From the NCBI RefSeq assembly GCF_037325665.1, contig NC_090261.1, positions 63,907,411-63,971,410 on the forward strand: a stretch of 64,000 nt of DNA. Reading direction: 5' to 3'. Made by a program: the position numbers and the translations under genes. Under the pieces are notes generated by a model, which saw nothing but the letters and a program-made list of their open reading frames with translations, was not told the DNA's origin and ran no database searches. The first letter of the stretch is position 1. Each line of letters opens with the position of its first letter. This DNA comes from Littorina saxatilis (lineage: Eukaryota; Mollusca; Gastropoda; Littorinimorpha; Littorinidae). This document shows positions 44,001 to 56,500 of the stretch, piece after piece.

Positions 44001-47000
44001 ATCGAGCGGTTCATAAGTGAGAACTGAAACCAAAAGAATGTACTAAGAGGACATACCTTGCTGGGGTCAGCGTGAGGGTTGACCGGAGGGAGCTGACCAC
44101 CTGTAAAGCCACACACTTGTCATGACCAGTCAAGGTTCAACTTCCCCGTTAAAATGCTTAAACTGGTGCAGTGTATGTGAAACAGACGTCTAAGTTTCTC
44201 ACTGGATTGTACGCATCATTCTACAAGAGCGCCCTGCAGTGAGCATACTATTTGCATGTACACAGCCTAGCATCATTCTACAAGAGCGCCCTGCAGTGAG
44301 CACACGATTTGCATGTACACAGCCTAGCATCATTCTACAAGAGCGCCCTGCAGTGAGCACTCTATTTGCATGTACACAGCCTAGCATCATTCTACAAGAG
44401 CGCCCTGCAGTGAGCACACGATTTGCATGTACACAGCCTAGCATCATTCTACAAGAGCGCCCTGCAGTGAGCACTCTATTTGCATGTACACAGCCTAGCA
44501 TCATTCTACAAGAGCGCCCTGCAGTGAGCACACGATTTGCATGTACACAGCCTAGCATCATTCTACAAGAGCGCCCTGCAGTGAGCACACGATTTGCATG
44601 TACACAGCCTAGCTTCATTCTACAACAGCGCCCTGCAGTGAGCACACGATTTGCATGTACACAGCCTAGCATCATTCTACAAGAGCGCCCTGCAGTGAGC
44701 ACACTATTTGCATGTACACAGCCTAGCATCATTCTACAAGAGCGCCCTGCAGTGAGCACACGATTTGCATGTACACAGCCTAGCATCATTCTACAAGAGC
44801 GCCCTGCAGTGAGCATACTATTTGCATGTACACAGCCTAGCCGTCGGGTACCACGCGAATAGTTCAAACAGCAAGAGAGCTGAGAAATGACGGAACATAT
44901 CACGTGAAAGGCAAACCAAGAAAGCATATTGGGGCAGTGCTTAGAGCTTGGGTAAGATACCGACGGCTACAACCCAATTCACCTCTCAAGCATCAACAAA
45001 CGAAGACAAAATGTAAAACAAGTTTAAGAAACGCCGTATTGCAAGGAACAGCAAACAAACACAAATCTTACCCTGAACAGGAATACTTGGTGATCCCTGA
45101 CCTGCTGGAGAGCTGGTTTGACCACCCTGACTGCCTGGTGCGCTAGTTTGACCACCCTGACCCCCTGGTGCGCTAGTTTGACCCCCCTGACTGCCTGGTG
45201 CACTAGTTTGACCACCATGACCGCCTGGTGCGCTAGTTTGAAGACCCTGACCCCCTGGTGCGCTCGTTTGAACACCTTGACTGCCTGGTGCGTTAGTTTG
45301 ACCCCCCTGACTGCCTGGTGCGTTCGTTTGACCACCCTGACCCCCTGGTGCGCTAGTTTGCAGACCCTGATCCCCTGGTGCGCTAGTTTGCAGACCCTGA
45401 CCCCCTGGTGCGCTAGTTTGCAGACCCTGACCCCCTGGTCCGCTAGTTTGCAGACCATGACCCCCTGGTGCGCTAGTTTGCAGACCCTGACCCCCTGGTG
45501 CGCTCGTTGGACCACCCTGACCCCCTGGTGCGCTAGTTGGACCACCCTGACCCCCTGGTGCGTTAGTTTGACCTCCCTGACCCCCTGGTGCGCTAGTTTG
45601 ACCACCCTGACCCCCTGGTGCGCTACTTGGACCACCCTGAGCCCCTGGTTTGTTCGTTTGAACACCCTGACTGCCTGGTTTGCTAGTTTGAACACCCTGA
45701 CTGCCTGGTTTGTTAGTTTGACCACCCTGACCCCCTGGTTTGTTAGTTTGATCACCCTGACTGCCTGGTTTGTTAGTTTGACCACCCTGACTGCCTGGTT
45801 TGTTAGTTTGAACACTCTGACTGCCTGGTTTGTTAGTTTGACCACCCTGACTGCCTGGTTTGTTAGTTTGAACACTCTGACTGCCTGGTTTGTTAGTTTG
45901 ACCACCCTGACTGCCTGGTGCGTTAGTTTGAACACTCTGACTGCCTGGTTTGTTAGTTTGACCACCCTGACTGCCTGGTGCGTTAGTTTGAACACCCTGA
46001 CTGCCTGGTGTGTTAGTTTGAACACCCTGACTGCCTGGTTTGTTAGTTTGACCACCCTGACTGCCTGGTGCGTTAGTTTGAACACTCTGACTGCCTGGTG
46101 TGTTAGTTTGAAGACCCTGACTGCCTGGTTTGCTAGTTTGAACACCCTGACTGCCTGGTTTGTTAGTTTGAACACCCTGACTGCCTGGTTTGTTAGTTTG
46201 ACCACCCTGACTGCCTGGTGTGTTAGTTTGAACACCCTGACTGCCTGGTTTGTTAGTTTGAACACCCTGACTGCCTGGTTTGCTAGTTTGAACACTCTGA
46301 CTGCCTGGTTTGTTAGTTTGAACACCCTGACTGCCTGGTTTGTTAGTTTGAACACCCTGACTGCCTGGTGTGTTAGTTTGAACACCCTGACTACCTGGAG
46401 TGTTAGTTTGACCACCCTGACTGCCTTGTTTGTTAGTTTGACCACCCTGACTGCCTGGTTTGTTAGTTTGAAGACCCTGACTGCCTGGTGCGCTCGTTTG
46501 ACCACCCTGACTGCCTGGTTTGTTAGTTTGAACACCCTGACTGCCTGGTTTGTTAGTTTGACCACCCTGACTGCCTGGTGTGTTAGTTTGAAGACCCTGA
46601 CTGCCTGGTTTGCTAGTTTGACCACCCTGACTGCCTGGTTTGTTAGTTTGAACACCCTGACTGCCTGGTTTGTTAGTTTGAACACCCTGACCCCCTGGTT
46701 TGTTAGTTTGAACACCCTGACTGCCTGATTTGTTAGTTTGAAGACCCTGACTGCCTGGTGTGTTAGTTTGAACACCCTGACTGCCTGGTGTGTTAGTTTG
46801 AAGACCCTGACTGCCTGGTGCGCTCGTTTGACCACCCTGACTGCCTGGTTTGTTAGTTTGAACACCCTGACTGCCTGGTTTGTTAGTTTGAACACCCTGA
46901 CTGCCTGGTGTGTTAGTTTGAACACCCTGACTGCCTGGTTTGCTAGTTTGACCACCCGGACTGCCTGGTTTGTTAGTTTGAACACTCTGACTGCCTGGTT

Positions 47001-50000
47001 TGTTAGTTTGAACACCCTGACTGCCTGGTTTGTTAGTTTGAACACCCTGACTGCCTGGTTTGTTAGTTTGAACACCCTGACTGCCTGGTGCGTTAGTTTG
47101 ACCACCCTGACTGCCTGGTTTGTTAGTTTGACCACCCTGACTGCCTGGTGCGTTAGTTTGAACACCCTGACTGCCTGGTTTGTTAGTTTGACCACCCTGA
47201 CTGCCTGGTGCGTTAGTTTGAACACCCTGACTGCCTGGTGCGTTAGTCTGAACACCCTGACTGCCTGGTGCGCTCGTTTGACCACCCTGACTGCCTGGTT
47301 TGATAGTTTGAACACCCTGACTGCCTGGTTTGTTAGTTTGACCACCCTGACTGCCTGGTGCGTTAGTTTGACCACCCTGACTGCCTGGTGCGTTAGTTTG
47401 AACACCCTGACTGCCTGGTTTGTTAGTTTGACCACCCTGACTGCCTGGTTTGTTAGTTTGAACACCCTTACTGCCTGGTTTGTTAGTTTGACCACCCTGA
47501 CTGCTTGGTGCGTTAGTTTGACCACCCTGACCCCCTGGTGTGTTAGTTTGAAGACCCTGACTGCCTGGTGCGCTAGTTTGACCACCCTGACCCCCTGCTG
47601 CGCTAGTTTGAACACCCTGACCCCCTGGTGCGCTAGTTTGACCACCCTGACCCCCTGGTGCGCTAGTGTGACCACCCTGACCCCCTGGTGCGTTAGTTAG
47701 ACTACCCTGACTGCCTGGTGCGCTCGTTTGAACACCCTGACTGCCCGGTGCGCCAGTGAGACCACCATGACTGCCTGGTGCGTTAGTTAGACCACCCTGA
47801 CTCCCTGGTGCGCTAGTTAGACCACCCTGACCCCCTTGAGTGCTAGTTGGACCACCCTGACCCCCTGGTGCGCTAGTGAAACCACCCCGACCCCCTGGTG
47901 CGGTAATGAGACCACCCTGACCCCCTGGTGCGCTAGTGAGACCACCCTGACTCCCTGGTGCGCTTGTTAGACCACCCTGACTCCCTGGTGCGCTTGTTAG
48001 ACTACCCGGACTCCCTGGTGTGTTAGTTTGAACACCCTGATTCCCTGGTGCGTTGGTTTGACCACCCTGACTGCCTGGTGCGTTAGTTTGAACACCCTGA
48101 CTGCCTGGTTTGTTAGTTGGACCACCCTGACTGCCTGGTGCGTTAGTTTGAACACCCTGACTGCCTGGTTTGTTAGTTTGACCACCCTGACTGCTTGGTG
48201 CGTTAGTTTGACCACCCTGACCCCCTGGTGCGCTAGTTTGACTACCCTGACTCCCTGGTGTGTTAGTTTGAACACCCTGACCCCCTGGTGCGCTAGTGTG
48301 AACACCCTGACCCCCTGGTGCGCTAGTCTGACCCCCCTGACCCCCTGGTGCGCTAGTTTGACCACCATGACCCCCTGGTGCGTTAGTTAGACTACCCTGA
48401 CTGCCTGGTGCGCTCGTTTGAACACCCTGACTGCCCGGTGCGCCAGTGAGACCACCATGACTGCCTGGTGCGTTAGTTAGACCACCCTGACCCCCTGGTG
48501 CGCTAGTTAGACCACCCTGACCCCCTTGAGTGCTAGTTTGACCACCCTGACCCCCTGGTGCGCTAGTGAAACCACCCTGACCCCCTGATGCGGTAATGAG
48601 ACCACCCTGACCCCCTGGTGCGCTAGTGAGACCACCCTGACTCCCTGGTGTGTTAGTTAGACCACCCTGACTCCCTGGTGCGCTTGTTAGACTACCCTGA
48701 CTCCCTGGTGTGTTAGTTTGAACACCCTGATTCCCTGGTGCGCTAGTTGGACCACCCTGACCCCCTGGTGTGTTGGTTGCACCAGATCCTGAAGCGGAAG
48801 CAGTCTGGCCGCCGGCTGAAGACGCCGCTGCAGTGCTGGGTGCTGCAGTAGGGACAGCTGTAACACGACAGTATAACCTGCTTCATCTTTGTACCGAGAC
48901 GTGGTGGGATTCGGGGGTCGTCGATCGGTTTTTATAGCTAGGGAAGTGTACATATTGTCACAAATAACAACAAACGGGTCTGGTTTTATCACCCTGGATG
49001 GAGTACACTCATACCTGGGCGACAGACGATACAATGTGCAACACATTAATTACAGGACATGATATACATTCCGGGTTCTTGAATAGGCAACAGAACTCCC
49101 CCCGCTTCACGCGCGCACCCGTTCAAACAATCAACCAATAAGAAACCAGCCTCCATACACACCTACAACTAGCTACAACACACAATAATCCTAGCGGGAG
49201 ACACAACTTGGGTCAGGGGCAAATAATAGACAGGGAGTAAAAGAGAGGGACAACAGTACATGAAATCGCCACACGGCTACACCAAAAACATATGCAGGGA
49301 TGTCGTTAGGCGTCGGACATCGGACATGAATAATAGCGTGGGCTAGAGGAGTACCCGGTGTGATTTCGAAGTGTGAAGACGTGTCAGTGTGCGTATCTTG
49401 GATTGTGATGTTTTAGGTAGTTGAACGATGTTTGTGTTTCTGTAATAATCAATGCAAGTAGTGTAGTTTAATTGGGCCATTATAACTGTATTTTGGCGAA
49501 GGAGTGATTCGAGGATTGTTTAGAGAGACTTTGTGTGTGTGTTCAGTTGAACAAACGTTTTAGAGCTGGGTTTATATCAGCGAAGTGACTTTCGACCGGG
49601 ATCGTAATTCAAGTTCCGACGAGTTGTGTGCGGCTGTATATTGAGGAAGGAACTGTAAGTAGATATTGTTTCTTTGGTATTATTGTATTTGCTATGTTTA
49701 ATCAGTTCTATGATGTGTTCTGAGCGTATGATTGATGCTTTGGCGTGTACGTATGTGAGAGAAAATGTAAGTTTTACGCCCTCACGGCAAAGCCATTAGG
49801 GGCATGTTACACGGGAAAACCCGGCTTTGTATGAAAATAAAAAATAAAAATGCAGGGGGGGGGGGGGGGGGGGGGGAATGTGTACGTATGTATGTGTGTC
49901 AGCCATTTTGTTTCCCGCGACAGCTGAGTGTCTTTGTCCACGACGTAGCGTGCCTTGTGACGTCATAGCTAGAGTAACCTCCCCTTAGTAACTTGTAGTA

Positions 50001-51618
50001 GTAGTATGGACCTTGAAATTATCGGCCCTCGTCACGCTTCAATGCGTGCAGACGTGATGTGCCCTCGGAGATCTATTGTGTTGTAAAGGATAATAGGTCC
50101 TGTCTCCCAATCGCTCTTTCTCCCCCCCCCTCCCCCCCTCTCCCCCCCTCTGTTTACTTGATATAGTAGGTTTATTGTGGAATGTATGTATGGTTAGGAT
50201 GCATTGGTATGAATGGTGCGTTTTTACTTGTTATGCCATGTACTTATATTATGTTTTCTTTTCTTTTCATGTGTCATCAGACACTGCTTTCTGGTGTACG
50301 TTAAATAAAAGTCACGTTCTCGCAACCTCTGTCTTGGCGTCTCATTATGCTTCCTGGCGTCTCATATGCTCCCTGGCCTATTTACCCCCATCCACTCCAC
50401 CCTATCACATTGGAATCAGAAAATAACGAAGACTAAGATGAAATTGTGTTTGGATCGTTTAAAATAAAAACAATGTTAATGACAAGTTTCCGATTTTTAA
50501 TGACCAAATTCATTAATTATGTTTTAAGCCACCAAGCTGAAATGCAATACAAAGTCCGGCCTTCGTCGAAGATTGCTTTGCCAAAATGTCAATCAATTTG
50601 ATTGAAAAATGAGGGTGTGACAGTGCCGCCTCAACTTTTACAAAAAGCCGGATATGACGTCATCAAAGACATTTATCGAAAACATAAAAAAAAATGTCCG
50701 GGGATATCATTCCCAGCAACTCTCATGTCAAGTTTCATAAAGATCGGTCCAGTAGTTTAGTCTGAATCGCACACACACAGACACACAGACACACACATAC
50801 ACCACGACCCTCGTCTCGATTCCCCCTCTATGTTAAAACAGTTAGTCAAAACTTGACTAAATGTAAACAAGTCGCGTAAGGCGAAATTACTACATTTAGT
50901 CAAGCTGTGGAACTCACAGAATGAAACCGAACGTAGTCCGCCGCTAGTGCAAAAGGCAGTGAAAGTGACGAGCCTGTTTGGCGCGGTAGCAGTAATTGCG
51001 CTGTGCTTCATAGACCGCTTTACCGCACCTCTCTTCGTTTTAACTTTCTGAGCGTGTTTTTAATCCAAACATATCATATCTATATGTTTTTGGAATCAGG
51101 AACCGACAAGGAATAAGATAAAATAGTTTTTAAAACGATTTCGAAAATTTAATTTTGATCATAATTTTTATATTTTTAATTTTCAGAGCTTGTTTTTAAT
51201 CCAAATATAACATATGTATATGTTTTTGGAATCAGAAAATGACGAAGAATAAGATGAAATTGTTTTTGGATCGTTTAATAAAAAAATAATTTTAATTACA
51301 AGTTTCCGATTTTTAATGACCAAACTCACTCATTAGTTTTTAAGCCACCAAGCTGAAATGCAATACCAAACCCCGGCCTTCGTCGAAGATTGCTTTGCCA
51401 AAATTTCAATCAATTTAATTGAAAAATGGGGGTGTGACAGTGCCGCCTCAACTTTTACAAAAAGCCGGATATGACGTCATCAAAGGTATTTATCGAAAAA
51501 AAGAAAAAAACGTCCGGGGATATCATACCCAGGAACTCTCATGTCAAATTTCATAAAGATCGGCCCAATAGTTTAGTCTGAATCGCTCTACACACACACA
51601 CAGACAGACAGACAAACA

Positions 51619-51655
<37 letters not shown>

Positions 51656-53470
51656 CACGACCCTCGTCTCGATTCCCCCCTCTATGTTAAAACATTTAGT
51701 CAAAACTTGACTAAATGTAAACAAGTCGCGCAAGGCGAAAATACAACATTTAGTCAAGTAGCTGTCGAACTCACAGAATGAAACTGAACGCAATGCCATT
51801 TTTCAGCAAGATGGTATACTCGTGTATACAACTCTCCTGTGTTCACTTTCAAGTGAATAACTATCGTTCTGATAATCATTTTAAAGTGAAGCTAAAGAAA
51901 CCTGGTATCGGCACTGCTGTGCATCTCCTATGATCTCAATGGTATCAAGGCACGGGTCATAGCCCTTTGCTGCGACAAGGTTTGCCGATACCGGCACTTG
52001 TCTTGTCTAGACAGTGACGTCATTCATAGATGACGCCAATCATAAATGACGTTTGTCAAGGGAACTTATGCTTTCAAGTGTTGCTGCTTCCAGTGACAGG
52101 AAGGTATAGAGATTGATCATTGTATACAATCAATTTATCACTGTATACACAAATTACACAAACGTCATCTTGTGAGGGACCAAAAAATATTGAAACTCTC
52201 GGATGATTTTTTTGTGTGGTATCAACCTCGACCTACGGTCTCGGTTGATACCACAAAAAAATCATCCTCGAGTTTCAATATTTTTCGGTCCCTCACTCGA
52301 TGACGTTGTGTAATCTCTATGTATACAACTCTCCTGTGTTCACTTTCAAGTGAATAACTATCGTTCTGATATCATTTTAAAGTGAAGCTAAAGAAACCTG
52401 GTATCGGCACTGCTGTGCATCTCCTATGATCTCAATGGTATCAAGGCACGGGTCATAGCCCTTTGCCGCGACAAGGTTTGCCGATACCGGCACTTGTCTT
52501 GTCTAGACAGTGACGTCATTCATAGATGACGCCAATCATAAATGACGTTTGTCAAGGGAACTTATGCTTTCAAGTGTTGCTGCTTCCAGTGACAGGAAGG
52601 TATAGAGATTGATCATTGTATACAATCAATTTATCATTGTATACACAAATTACACAAACGTCATCTTGTGAGGGACCAAAAAATATTGAAACTCTCGGAT
52701 GATTTTTTTGTGTGGTATCAACCTCGACCTACGGTCTCGGTTGATACCACAAAAAAATCATCCTCGAGTTTCAATATTTTTCGGTCCCTCACTCGATGAC
52801 GTTGTGTAATCTCTATATGAGCATCGTCAGTCCACCGCTCATGGCAAAGGCAGTGAAATTGACAAGAAGAGCGGGGTAGTAGTTGCGCTAAGAAGGATAG
52901 CACGCTTTTCTGTACCTCTCTTTGTTTTAAGTTTCTGAGCGTGTTTTTAATCCAAACATATCATATCTATATGTTTTTGGAATCAGGAACCGACAAGGAA
53001 TAAGATGAAAGTGTTTTTAAATTGATTTCGACAATTTAATTTTGATAATAATTTTTATATATTTAATTTTCAGAGCTTGTTTTTAATCCAAATATAACAT
53101 ATTTATATGTTTTTGGAATCAGAAAATGATGGAGAATAAGATGAACGTAAATTTGGATCGTTTTATAAATTTTTTTTTTTTTTACAATTTTCAGATTTTT
53201 AATGACCAAAGTCATTAATTAATTTTTAAGCCACCAAGCTGAAATGCAATACCGAAGTCCGGGCTTCGTCGAAGATTACTTGACCAAAATTTCAACCAAT
53301 TTGGTTGAAAAATGAGGGCGTGACAGTGCCGCCTCAACTTTCACAAAAAGCCGGATATGACGTCATCAAAGACATTTATCAAAAAAAAGAAAAAAACGTC
53401 TGGGGATTTCATACCCAGGAACTCTCATGTCAAATTTCATAAAGATCGGTCCAGTAGTTTAGTCTGAATC

Positions 53471-53561
<91 letters not shown>

Positions 53562-56500
53562 ACACACGCACATACACCACGACCCTCGTCTCGATTCCCC
53601 CCTCTACGTTAAAACATTTAGTCAAAACTTGACTAAATGTAAACAAGTCGCGTAAGGCGAAAATACAATATTTAGTCAAGTAGCTGTCGAACTCACAGAA
53701 TGAAACTGAACGCAATGCCATTTTTCAGCAAGACCGTATACTCGTAGCATCGTCAGTCCACCGCTCATGGCAAAGGCAGTGAAATTGACAAGAAGAGCGG
53801 GGTAGTAGTTGCGCTAAGAAGGATAGCACGCTTTTCTGTACCTCTCTTTGTTTTAACTTTCTGACCGTGTTTTTAATCCAAACATATCATATCTATATGT
53901 TTTTGGAATCAGGAACCGACAAGGAATAAGATGAAAGTGTTTTTAAATTGATTTCGAAAATTTAATGTTGATAATAATTTTTATATATTTAATTTTCAGA
54001 GCTTGTTTTTAATCCAAATATAACATATTTATATGTTTTTGGAATCAGAAAATGATGGAGAATAAGATGAACGTAAATTTGGATCGTTTTATAAATTTTT
54101 ATTTTTTTTTACAATTTTCAGATTTTTAATGACCAAAGTCATTAATTAATTTTTAAGCCACCAAGCTGAAATGCAATACCGAAGTCCGGGCTTCGTCGAA
54201 GATTACTTGACCAAAATTTCAACCAATTTGGTTGAAAAATGAGGGCGTGACAGTGCCGCCTCAACTTTCACGAAAAGCCGGATATGACGTCATCAAAGAC
54301 ATTTATCAAAAAAATGAAAAAAACATTCGGGGATTTCATACCCAGGAACTCTCATGTCAAATTTCATAAAGATCGGTCCAGTAGTTTAGTCTGAATCGCT
54401 CTACACACACACACAGACAGACACACACACGCACGCACATACACCACGACCCTCGTCTCGATTCCCCCCTCTACGTTAAAACATTTAGTCAAAACTTGAC
54501 TAAATGTAACAAGTCGCGTAAGGCGAAAATACAACATTGAGTCAAGTCGCTGTCGAACTCACAGAATGAAACTGAACGCAACGCAACGCAACAAGACCGT
54601 ATACTCGTAGCATCGTCAGTCCACCGCGCACGGCAAAGGCAGTGAAATTGACAGGAAGAGCGGGGTAGTACTTGCGCTGAGAAGGATAGCACGCTTTTCT
54701 GTACCTCTCTTTGTTTTAACTTTCTGAGCGTGTTTTTAATCCAAACATATCATATCTATATGTTTTTGGAATCAGGAACCGACAAGGAATAAGATGAAAG
54801 TGTTTTTAAATTGATTTCAAAAATTTAATTTTGATAATAATTTTTATATATTTAATTTTCAGAGCTTGTTTTTAATCCGAATATAAGATATTTATATGTT
54901 TTTGGAATCAGCAAATGATGGAAAATAAGATGAACGTAAATTTGGATCGTTTTAGAAAAAAATAATTTTTTTTACAATTTTCAGATTTTTAATGACCAAA
55001 GTCATTAATTAATTTTTAAGCCACCAAGCTGAGATGCAATACCGAAGTCCGGGCTTCGTCGAAGACTACTTGACCAAAATTTCAACCAATTTGGTTGAAA
55101 AATGAGAGCGTGACAGTGCCGCCTCAACTTTCACGAAAAGCCGGATATGACGTCATCAAAGACATCTATCAAAAAAATGAAAAAAAACGTTCGGGGATAT
55201 CATACCCAGGAACTCTCATGTCAAATTTCATAAAGATCGGTCCAGTAGTTTGGTCTGAATCGCTCTACACGCACGCACGCACGCACACACGCACACACAT
55301 ACACCACGACCCTCGTTTCGATTCCCCCTCGATGTTAAAACATTTAGTCAAAACTTGACTAAATGTAACAAGTCGCGTAAGGCGAAAATACAACATTTAG
55401 TCAAGTAGCTGTCGAACTCACAGAATGAAACTGAACGCAATGCAACGCAGCAAGACCGTATACTCGTAGTCCACCGCTCACGGCATAGGCAGTGAAATTG
55501 ACAAGAAGAGCGGGGTAGTAGTTGCGCTGGGAAGGATAGCACGCTTTTCTGTACCTCTCTTCGTTTTAACTTTCTGAGCGTGTTTTTAATCCAAACATAT
55601 GATATCTATATGTTTTTGGAATCAGGAACCGACAAGGAATAAGATGAAAGTGTTTTTAAATTGATTTCGACAATTTAATTTTGATAATAATTTTTATATA
55701 TTTAATTTTCAGAGCTTGTTTTTAATCCGAATATAACATATTTATATGTTTTTGGAATCAGCAAATGACGGAGAATAAGATAAACGTAAATTTGGATCGT
55801 TTTATAAAAATTGTTTTTTTTTTTTACAATTTTCAGATTTTTAATGACCAAAGTCATTAATTAATTTTTAAGCCACCACGCTGAAATGCAATACCGAAGT
55901 CCGGGCTCCGTCGAACATTACCCGATCAAAATTTCAACCAGTTTGGTTGAAAAATGAGGGCGTGACAGAGCCGCCGAAACTTTCACGAAAAGCCGGACAT
56001 GACGTCATCAAAGACATTTATCAAAAAAATGAAAAAAATATCTGATAATATCATACCCAGGAACTCTCATGTCAAATTTCATAAAGATCGGTCCAGTAGT
56101 TTAGTCTGAATCGCTCTACACACACACAGAGACACACGCACATACACCACGACCCTCGTCTCGATTCCCCCCTCTACGTTAAAACATTTAGTCAAAACTT
56201 GACTAAATGTAACAAGTCGCGTAAGGCGAAAATACAACATTGAGTCAAGTAGCTGTCGAACTCACAGAATGAAACTGAACGCAATGCCATTTTTCAGCAA
56301 GACCGTATGCTCGTAGCATCGTCAGTCCACCGCTCATGGCAAAGGCAGTGAAATTGACAAGAAGAGCAGGGTAGTAGTTGCGCTAAGAAGGATAGCACGC
56401 TTTTCTGTACCTCTCTTTGTTTTAACTTTCTGAGCGTGTTTTTAATGCAAACATATGATATCTATATGTTTTTGAATCAGGAACCGACAAGGAATAAGAT

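Noticed and set aside
45024-47700. 883-codon minus-strand frame ([10 protein letters not shown] type) and plus-strand frames of 536 and 320 codons
   Set aside because: They overlap the stalk exon in the wrong frames. The minus frame runs past the donor at 45071 and does not match the phase at either junction.
49300-50430. Possible solo LTR (AATAAA followed by a U5-like stretch and a 3' end near 50410)
   Set aside because: No definable left end, no target-site duplication and no neighbouring protein; too weak to call.
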